A stretch of DNA of 56,894 nt from an uncultured Chloroflexota bacterium (GTDB taxonomy: Bacteria; Chloroflexota; Anaerolineae; Aggregatilineales; Phototrophicaceae): positions 1 through 56,894 of the forward strand of contig CALKIA010000334.1 of the NCBI GenBank assembly GCA_937988705.1. The letters are read 5' to 3'. Below the pieces are notes generated by a model that saw nothing but the letters and a program-made list of their open reading frames with translations, had not been told where the DNA came from and did no database searches. The first letter of the stretch is position 1, and every line of letters starts with the position of its first letter. Of this stretch, positions 51,111 to 56,894 are shown one piece after another. The translations under genes and the position numbers were made by a program.

Positions 51111-51231
51111 TATCTTGTTAATCAGCCGTCCTCTTTTGCGTCATAATTTCGGTTTAGACGTAAGATTTCTCGTGATACTTCGTCTAATTTATGTTCTGTA
51201 AACGACGGGGTATCGCGTGTGGTGATAGTGT

Positions 51232-52482
51232 ATGCTTACGGTAATGGTACAGAAAGACGAACTCCGTAACCAACTCATCGAGAAAGCGCGTAAGCAAGGC
51301 AACAGCCTGAGCTATGACGATTTGCTTGCCGTTTTCCCCGATGCCGAACGCGACATCAGCTTGCTCGATGACGTCATGGAAGAACTGCTTGATGCAGGCG
51401 TCGACGTCGTCCCACAGAGCGAACCAGACCCAGGTTCTATGTATAACATGGGACAGAGCGGGGATGTCGATATGGGATTGGATATGGTGGAGGAAGATGA
51501 TTCCGACCTCGCGTTTTATCGGGATGACGATTTGATCGAGGATCTGGGTTATCAACAAGCCCTCGACAGCGATGACGTTGTCGGCTTATATCTCAAAGAA
51601 GCGGGTCGCGTACCGCTGCTCACCGCTGAGGAAGAAGTGAGTCTTGCCAAGCGTATGGAAATTGGCAAGCAAGCCACGGATATCCTCGCCGAGCGCGGCG
51701 ACGAACTACCGCTCGACGATGTGTACACTTTGCGCGAAAAGGTCGCCGATGGCGAAGCTGCGCAGGAACATCTCGTCCGGGCGAATGCTCGTCTCGTGAT
51801 CAGCGTCGCCAAGAAGTACATCGGGCGTGGTGTGCCGTTCCTTGACCTCATTCAAGAGGGCAACATCGGTCTCATCCGCGCAACCAACAAATTTGAATAT
51901 CGGCGTGGGCACAAATTCAGCACGTATGCTACGTGGTGGATTCGGCAGGCAGTGAGCCGAGCCGTCGCCGATCAGGGGCGTACGATCCGTGTGCCCGTCC
52001 ATATGGGCGATCAACTCAACCGGATGCGCCGGGTACAGATGCGGCTGACGCAAGAACTGGGCCGCGAGCCATCGATTGACGAACTGGCGACTGGGATGGA
52101 AACGACGTCCGACAAGGTGGAAAACCTGTTGGAAATCGCACGCCGTCCGGTGAGCTTAGAGACACCGATCGATGAAGAAGGCGACTCGACCTTTGGCGAT
52201 TTCGTCGAAGACGTGACCAGCCCCGCGCCCGCCGAAGAAGTGGCGACCAACCTGCTCCACGAGCAGTTGAACGCCGCGCTCGACCGTTTGCCGGCGCGTG
52301 AAGCGCAAATCCTGCGCCTACGCTATGGTCTCGAAGACGGTCGCGTGTATACTTTGGAAGAAGTCGGGCAGGCCATTGGCGTCACCCGCGAACGTGTGCG
52401 CCAGCTTGAAGCACAGGCGCTCAACCGTCTGCGCCAGTCGTCCGCGCATGTCATTTTGCGCGATTATCTCTACGAGGAGTAG
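51232..52482 (+). CDS. rpoD: Housekeeping RNA polymerase sigma factor (sigma-70, RpoD/SigA type)
   Basis: A 416-residue primary sigma factor. Region 1.1 at residues 8-60; an acidic linker; region 1.2 VGLYLKEAGRVPLLTAEEE; region 2 ANARLVISVAKKYIGRG, DLIQEGNIGLIRATNKFEY and YATWWIRQAVSRAVADQG; regions 3 and 4 ending TLEEVGQAIGVTRERVRQLE. The -10 and -35 readers match group 1 sigma factors, in keeping with the TTGACA/TATAAT-like promoters found here. ATG 51232 or ATG 51244 could be the start; neither has a strong ribosome-binding site. Confidence 0.95.
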   Translation: MLTVMVQKDELRNQLIEKARKQGNSLSYDDLLAVFPDAERDISLLDDVMEELLDAGVDVVPQSEPDPGSMYNMGQSGDVDMGLDMVEEDDSDLAFYRDDDLIEDLGYQQALDSDDVVGLYLKEAGRVPLLTAEEEVSLAKRMEIGKQATDILAERGDELPLDDVYTLREKVADGEAAQEHLVRANARLVISVAKKYIGRGVPFLDLIQEGNIGLIRATNKFEYRRGHKFSTYATWWIRQAVSRAVADQGRTIRVPVHMGDQLNRMRRVQMRLTQELGREPSIDELATGMETTSDKVENLLEIARRPVSLETPIDEEGDSTFGDFVEDVTSPAPAEEVATNLLHEQLNAALDRLPAREAQILRLRYGLEDGRVYTLEEVGQAIGVTRERVRQLEAQALNRLRQSSAHVILRDYLYEE

Positions 52483-52488
52483 AACCGC

Positions 52489-53265
52489 GTGCGCGCTACA
52501 CGAGGAATGCTGGTCGGGTCACTGGCGCTGATTGCGCTCGGGATCGTACTACTGCTGCAAAACTTCCTCTTGCTCGCGGATTTTAATGTGGGTGCTTTCG
52601 CGCCGTTGATCCTTGTGATCCTCGGCGCGATCATCCTCTTGCGTGGCGATCTGCTCTCCGGCGGAGAAGCCCGAACCTTCGGCATTACGCGCGGCAGCGT
52701 CGAACGCGCTACGCTGGAAATCAGCGCGGGCGAAATAGATGTGAACGCGCAGCCCCTCCAGCGTGAAGGCCGGTTAATCGCCGGACAATATGCGGTCAAC
52801 AGCCGCCCCGCTCTCGATGTTCAGGAAAATCACGCTACGTTGGTTATGCACCGCGCCGCGACGCCGTGGTTGTCGTTCGCGGATTGGTCGATGAACCTCG
52901 CGCATGATCTGCCGTGGACGCTGCTCGTCAGCACACATCTGGGACAGGCCAATTTCGACCTCACCGGTTTGATCGTGCAGCGCGCGGTGATCGCCACGGG
53001 TTTCGGTGACATTCGTCTCGTTGCCCCGGCGGAAGCCTTCGAACCGCTGATCCTCAAATCGACGCTCGGCAATATTCACGTGCTCGTCCCCACCGGGGTC
53101 AAGGCGCGCGTGACCGTGAGCGGAGCGCATTTCTTCCATGTTCATGTGGACGAAAACCGCTATACCCACGACGAAGACACGGGCGCCTATAACGCCCGCG
53201 AAGGTGACGGTCCGCTGGTTGACATTTACGTCAGCGGCACGTTCGGGGATGCTTACCTTGCATGA
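52489..53265 (+). CDS. LiaF/DUF5668-like membrane protein with C-terminal beta domain
   Basis: A 258-residue protein: three short N-terminal helices (GMLVGSLALIALGIVLLLQNF, FAPLILVILGAIILL) followed by a beta-helical toast-rack-type domain (ATLEISAGEIDVNAQPL, GFGDIRLVAPAEAFEPLILKSTLGNIHVLVPTGVKARV). The family is linked with envelope stress sensing. GTG 52489 starts 6 bp after rpoD and follows GAGGAG, so it is probably co-transcribed with rpoD. Its stop overlaps the next gene by 4 bp. Confidence 0.78.
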   Translation: MRATRGMLVGSLALIALGIVLLLQNFLLLADFNVGAFAPLILVILGAIILLRGDLLSGGEARTFGITRGSVERATLEISAGEIDVNAQPLQREGRLIAGQYAVNSRPALDVQENHATLVMHRAATPWLSFADWSMNLAHDLPWTLLVSTHLGQANFDLTGLIVQRAVIATGFGDIRLVAPAEAFEPLILKSTLGNIHVLVPTGVKARVTVSGAHFFHVHVDENRYTHDEDTGAYNAREGDGPLVDIYVSGTFGDAYLA

Positions 53266-53813
53266 GTACTCCTGCCCCATTTCTAATTCGTGACGGTCTA
53301 GAAACCGATATCCCCAGCGCGTTGGCGCTCGATCACAGCTACGAGACGGACTCCGTCTGGCAAATGACCATCCGGCAGGAAGAAGGCTGGCTGATCAGCT
53401 TCCGGCGTGAGCGCTTGCCGCGCCAGATCGAAGTGACACATGAAGCGGATGAGAAACGTCTGCGCAGTATGCTCCCCGGCAACCAGTGCTTTCTGGTAGC
53501 AACGCGCCGCAACGATGCCAGCCTCATCGGTTACCTGACCATGCGTCGTGACTATATCAATCAGATCGGCTTGATCAGCGATTTGGTCGTGGCGCGACCG
53601 TACCGCCGGACAGGCATTGCCGCACGTTTGGTCACGATTGCGGGCGTGTGGGCGAAAGAACACGACCTAACCCGCCTGATCATTGAAACGCAGACCAAGA
53701 ATTACCCGTCGATCCAGTTCTGCCAGCAGGTCGGCTTCGCTTTCTGCGGTTATAACGACCAGCAGTTTCGCAATCGAGATATCGCGGTCTACTTCAGCCA
53801 GTCGCTGCGGTAA
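53262..53813 (+). CDS. GNAT-family N-acetyltransferase
   Basis: A 183-residue acetyltransferase: FLIRDGLETDIPSALALDHSY, then ISDLVVARPYRRTGIAARLVTIA (acetyl-CoA loop) and NYPSIQFCQQVGFAFCGYND at the end. It overlaps the upstream gene as ATGA. Substrate unknown. Confidence 0.82.
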   Translation: MSTPAPFLIRDGLETDIPSALALDHSYETDSVWQMTIRQEEGWLISFRRERLPRQIEVTHEADEKRLRSMLPGNQCFLVATRRNDASLIGYLTMRRDYINQIGLISDLVVARPYRRTGIAARLVTIAGVWAKEHDLTRLIIETQTKNYPSIQFCQQVGFAFCGYNDQQFRNRDIAVYFSQSLR

Positions 53814-53821
53814 GGTGCATC

Positions 53822-55753
53822 GTGCAGGAAACGCTCGCCTATGCGCTTGAACTGACCAATGAAACCCTCGCCGCGGCGATCGTGGTGATCGCGGCGTCGC
53901 TGGCGTTGTACAACCTCACGCGCAACTTTGACAACCGCGTAGCGCGCACGTCGGGCATTGTGCTCGGCTTCATGACCATCGCCTATCTGATCGACACGTT
54001 CACATCTCTGGGGCCAACGCCGGGGACGTATCAGGCGATGCTGCGCGTCCAGTGGATTGGCATCGCCTACATGCCCGTCGCGCTCTATCATCTCTCGGAC
54101 GCGCTGCTGGCGACAACGGGCCTGCCGTCGCGCGGCCGCCGCAAACGGGTGATCCGAATTCTCTACCTGATTAGCACCGTGTTTCTGCTCGCGGCGGCCT
54201 TTACTGACACGCTGATTCGTCCCGTGCGCCTCATCCCCGAACTCTCGACATTTGGCATGGTGTACGGAGTCACAGCCGGCCCGGTCTTCCCCGCCTACAT
54301 CATCCACTTCCTGGGCGCTACACTCGCCGCCTTTGTCAACGTTCAGCGAGCCCGCAAACGCTGTCTGGCGCGCTCGACACGACGGCGCATGGGCTATCTG
54401 CAAATTGCTATGCTCACGCCCGCCTTCGGCATTTTCCCGTTCAGTCTACTTTTGGGGCAAGGCAGCGAGTTCACACTGACCGGGTTGTTCCTCGTCAACC
54501 TGACCAACGTGATTGTGGTCTTCATGCTGCTGTTCCTCGCCTACCCGCTCTCGTTCTTCGGGTCGCGCATCCCTGACCGAGTCGTCAAAGTCGATTTGCT
54601 GCGCTTCGTGCTCCGCGGCCCGGCGACTGGTTTGCTCGCGCTGGTGACCATCACATTCACCGTTCCGGCGACGCGGATTCTCGGCCTGCCGGGGCAAGAC
54701 TTCATGCCCTTCGCCGTCGTCGCCATCGTGCTGTGCTGGCAGTGGACGATCGCCCTCATCCTACCGTTTCTGGAACGGCGTCTGGTTTACGGCCCGCAAG
54801 ACGCCGCTCAACTGGAAAAGCTGCAAAACCTGAGCGAACGACTGCTCACCCGTTCCGACCTGCTCCAACTTCTCGAAGCAACGCTCTCCTCAACCTGCGA
54901 TTATCTGCGCGTCAACAGCGCATTCGTCGCCGCCTTGAGTGACAGCGCGCCCGACATGATCGCTGCCATAGGCTCTATCCGTCCAAGTACCGCGCTGCTG
55001 CAAGAAGAAACTACCACAATCGAGGGCTTGCTGCGCAACGGCACCGATGACCTCCACGTCGCGAAATGGCACACCTACTGGATCACACCGTTGTACAGTC
55101 TGCGCAGCGACACACCCGAGTTAATCGGCTTTATGGGGATTCAGGCACGCGCCACCGAAATTGACCTCGACGGGGATGATGAGGCCATGCTCGAAACGTT
55201 CGCGCACCGGGCATCCGGCGCGCTGGACGATATACGTCTACAAAGCGATGTCTACGCCGCGCTGGAAGGTCTGCTGCCGCAAATTCTGCTGACGCGCGCC
55301 GCCGCCGCCGAACTCGAGTATGCGCAGGGACGCAACGGTGCGCCGGCCGCCAATGACATTGACAAAGAGCAGTTCCGCGAACAGGTGCGCGCTGCGCTGC
55401 GCCATTTCTGGGGCGGCCCCGGTCTATCGAGCAGTACGCTGCTCGATATGCAGCTCGTGCGAGATGCCCTGCCCGCCAACGATAATAACGCGGTGCGCGC
55501 GCTGCGCAGCGTGCTCCAGCAGGCCATCGACCGGCAGAAGCCTGACGGTCTGCCCAAAAACACCGCGCCTGAATGGATGATCTACAACATCGTGCAAATG
55601 CGCTTCGTGGACAAAATGAAGGTGCGCGAAGCCGCCTACAAGCTCTCCATGAGCGAACCCGACTTCTACCGTAAGCAGTTGATCGCCGTATACGCCGTCG
55701 CCGATACACTGCTTGACATGGAGAACGAACGACTGGGCAGTCCCAGCGACTAG
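53822..55753 (+). CDS. Membrane sensor: 7TM region, GAF domain and C-terminal HTH-like segment
   Basis: A 643-residue protein starting at GTG 53822. Seven to nine hydrophobic helices fill residues about 15-320 (AIVVIAASLALYNL, ILYLISTVFLLAAAF, FLVNLTNVIVVFMLLFLAYPLSF, ATGLLALVTITF), like the 7TM input region of sensor kinases. A GAF domain spans about 335-480 (LQLLEATLSSTCDYLRVNSA, GFMGIQARATEIDL). The C-terminus has no kinase or cyclase motif; instead KMKVREAAYKLSMSEPDFYR looks like a helix-turn-helix. It may be a membrane-bound regulator or signal relay; this is inference. Confidence 0.68.
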   Translation: MQETLAYALELTNETLAAAIVVIAASLALYNLTRNFDNRVARTSGIVLGFMTIAYLIDTFTSLGPTPGTYQAMLRVQWIGIAYMPVALYHLSDALLATTGLPSRGRRKRVIRILYLISTVFLLAAAFTDTLIRPVRLIPELSTFGMVYGVTAGPVFPAYIIHFLGATLAAFVNVQRARKRCLARSTRRRMGYLQIAMLTPAFGIFPFSLLLGQGSEFTLTGLFLVNLTNVIVVFMLLFLAYPLSFFGSRIPDRVVKVDLLRFVLRGPATGLLALVTITFTVPATRILGLPGQDFMPFAVVAIVLCWQWTIALILPFLERRLVYGPQDAAQLEKLQNLSERLLTRSDLLQLLEATLSSTCDYLRVNSAFVAALSDSAPDMIAAIGSIRPSTALLQEETTTIEGLLRNGTDDLHVAKWHTYWITPLYSLRSDTPELIGFMGIQARATEIDLDGDDEAMLETFAHRASGALDDIRLQSDVYAALEGLLPQILLTRAAAAELEYAQGRNGAPAANDIDKEQFREQVRAALRHFWGGPGLSSSTLLDMQLVRDALPANDNNAVRALRSVLQQAIDRQKPDGLPKNTAPEWMIYNIVQMRFVDKMKVREAAYKLSMSEPDFYRKQLIAVYAVADTLLDMENERLGSPSD

Positions 55754-55941
55754 CCGAACACTCTGTTGTCATCTAACTCCAGCGACTCTGTCACAGAATC
55801 CGCGTAACAGTCATTACAAGCAGCGCAGCTGGCGGTACGTCTAGTCGGCCCGGCGCTGACTGACCATCCGTTATAAACCGTAAACAATCGCTGTGACTTG
55901 TCCGGAAACTGTTTCAGATTTGAGCGAAGAACGTAGCCCGC

Positions 55942-55970
55942 TTGTGCGAAACGAGTGGCAACTGTATACT
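55942..55970 (+). promoter_or_regulatory. Promoter of the S1-domain gene
   Basis: TTGTGC (55942-55947), 17-bp spacer, TATACT (55965-55970), 75 bp before the ATG. The remaining part of the 291-bp gap 55754-56044 shows no ORF or obvious RNA. Confidence 0.55.
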
Positions 55971-56044
55971 AGGATTAGCTAACAACAAACTCAAAATCAG
56001 CGGTTTAAGAAATCTGTTTATCGTAAGTTTTAGAGGATGAGAGC

Positions 56045-56894
56045 ATGACTGCGAACATACAGCGTCGGGATTACACGCCGCCCCCGCCGCTTGAGGAGGG
56101 GTATTGGGCGGCGCTGCTACACGAAGGGGAATTCGCAGAAACCGTTCCTTTTGATGAACAGCAGCACACGCAGTCGAGTGACGCCAGCGAAGATTTTATC
56201 CCCCCCGCTTCCCAGGAACCGCAAGGCTCCGACTGGGACGAAGTTCGACGCATTATGCAGGATGATGAAGTTATCGATTTACTGGTCACAGGCTATAACC
56301 GCGGCGGCTTGCTGGTAGAATGGCACTCATTACGGGGGTTCGTCCCCGCCAGTCAGCTCCTCGACTTTCCGGCCACCTCGCAAGATCTCGCCCGCCGCAA
56401 AACGCTGCTGAACCGGGTCGGCCAGCTGCTCACCTTGCGAGTGATCGAACTCAACGAGGAACAAAATCGATTCATTCTCTCCGAGCGCGCGGCCAAAGCC
56501 GAACGCGGCGAACGTGCGGATATTCTGGCCCGCCTGAGCACGGGCGATACCATTTCGGGCAAAGTCACCAACCTGTGCGACTTCGGCGCATTCGTCGATC
56601 TCGGCGGGCTGGAAGGTTTGATTCATATCAGCGAACTGAGTTGGGGGCGCGTCGGGCATCCCGCCGACATCCTCGAACGCGGGCAGGAAGTGACGGCTTA
56701 TGTGCTGGAAGTCAACCAGGAAGCCGGACGCATCGCGCTCAGCCTCAAACGTCTGCACGACGACCCGTGGGAAACCGTACATTTACGCTACCAGATTGGC
56801 GAGAATGTGAACGGCGTGATCACGAATGTAGTGGATTTTGGCGCGTTTGCCCGCATTGAAGAAGGCCTGGAAGGCTTGATCCACGTCAGCGAGC
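56045..56894 (+). CDS. S1-domain RNA-binding protein, ribosomal protein S1-like (5' part, cut by window end)
   Basis: Starts MTANIQRRDYTPPPPLEE at ATG 56045, after AGAGGATGAGAGC, and stays open to the last base (283 codons). An acidic N-terminal stretch of about 70 residues precedes S1 repeats: a first diverged one (VIDLLVTGYNRGGLLVEWHS, then LRGFVPASQLL), a second canonical one (ISGKVTNLCDFGAFVDLGG, LEGLIHISELSW) and the beginning of a third (NGVITNVVDFGAFARIEEG). It is like bacterial S1, which binds mRNA on the 30S subunit; the total number of repeats cannot be seen. Confidence 0.85.
   Translation, partial: MTANIQRRDYTPPPPLEEGYWAALLHEGEFAETVPFDEQQHTQSSDASEDFIPPASQEPQGSDWDEVRRIMQDDEVIDLLVTGYNRGGLLVEWHSLRGFVPASQLLDFPATSQDLARRKTLLNRVGQLLTLRVIELNEEQNRFILSERAAKAERGERADILARLSTGDTISGKVTNLCDFGAFVDLGGLEGLIHISELSWGRVGHPADILERGQEVTAYVLEVNQEAGRIALSLKRLHDDPWETVHLRYQIGENVNGVITNVVDFGAFARIEEGLEGLIHVSE

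Overview
The window looks like a chromosomal segment of a Chloroflexota bacterium, probably class Anaerolineae. The base composition is GC-rich, and the gene set fits that group: two PucR-family regulators beside gltB, a TGS-domain uridine-kinase-like protein, a GldF/GldG-type ABC exporter and many short GTAGGG...CCCTAC palindromic repeats. This assignment is inference from protein character; no rRNA is present and I found no credible tRNA gene.

Layout. 1-9.7 kb: two PucR-type regulators flank a large glutamate synthase subunit (gltB), followed by an ANT/AadA-like nucleotidyltransferase. 9.8-13.1 kb: ileS, preceded by a short leader ORF and a possible switch over its ribosome-binding site. 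13.2-18.3 kb: a GNAT enzyme converges on a tightly overlapping operon of a P-loop kinase, three membrane-anchored TPR proteins and two small bitopic proteins. 18.4-25.3 kb: AlaX, GNATs, a large polytopic membrane protein, a URO-D-like protein, RsmD with an altered catalytic motif, and a degenerate ImmA/IrrE-like protein. 25.3-29.2 kb: CCA-adding enzyme and hpt, divergent from a TGS/uridine-kinase-like protein. 29.6-32.3 kb: an Hsp70-like ATPase with a HEAT-repeat partner. 32.4-38.2 kb: argJ-carA-small membrane protein-carB. 38.3-40.1 kb: a secreted three-repeat protein. 40.2-44.1 kb: argC-argB-HNH-argD. 44.2-47 kb: a secreted GH16 glucanase and a phosphotransferase. 47.2-51 kb: a Gld-like ABC exporter operon. 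51.2-56.9 kb: the housekeeping sigma factor, a LiaF-like protein, a GNAT, a 7TM-GAF sensor and the start of an S1-domain protein.

The most interesting signal is upstream of argC. A TTGACA-17-TATATT promoter drives a short transcript encoding a 27-residue peptide with five consecutive arginine codons. It is followed by a strong intrinsic terminator, and perfect alternative pairings link the leader to the terminator arm. This has all the parts of a classical transcription attenuator sensing charged arginyl-tRNA, acting on argC-argB-HNH-argD. The ArgB here also lacks the N-terminal extension associated with arginine feedback inhibition, so the leader may be the main control point. Two other genes, ileS and a phosphotransferase, have a short upstream ORF next to a stem that would hide their own ribosome-binding site. 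Leader-translation control may therefore be a recurrent theme in this lineage.
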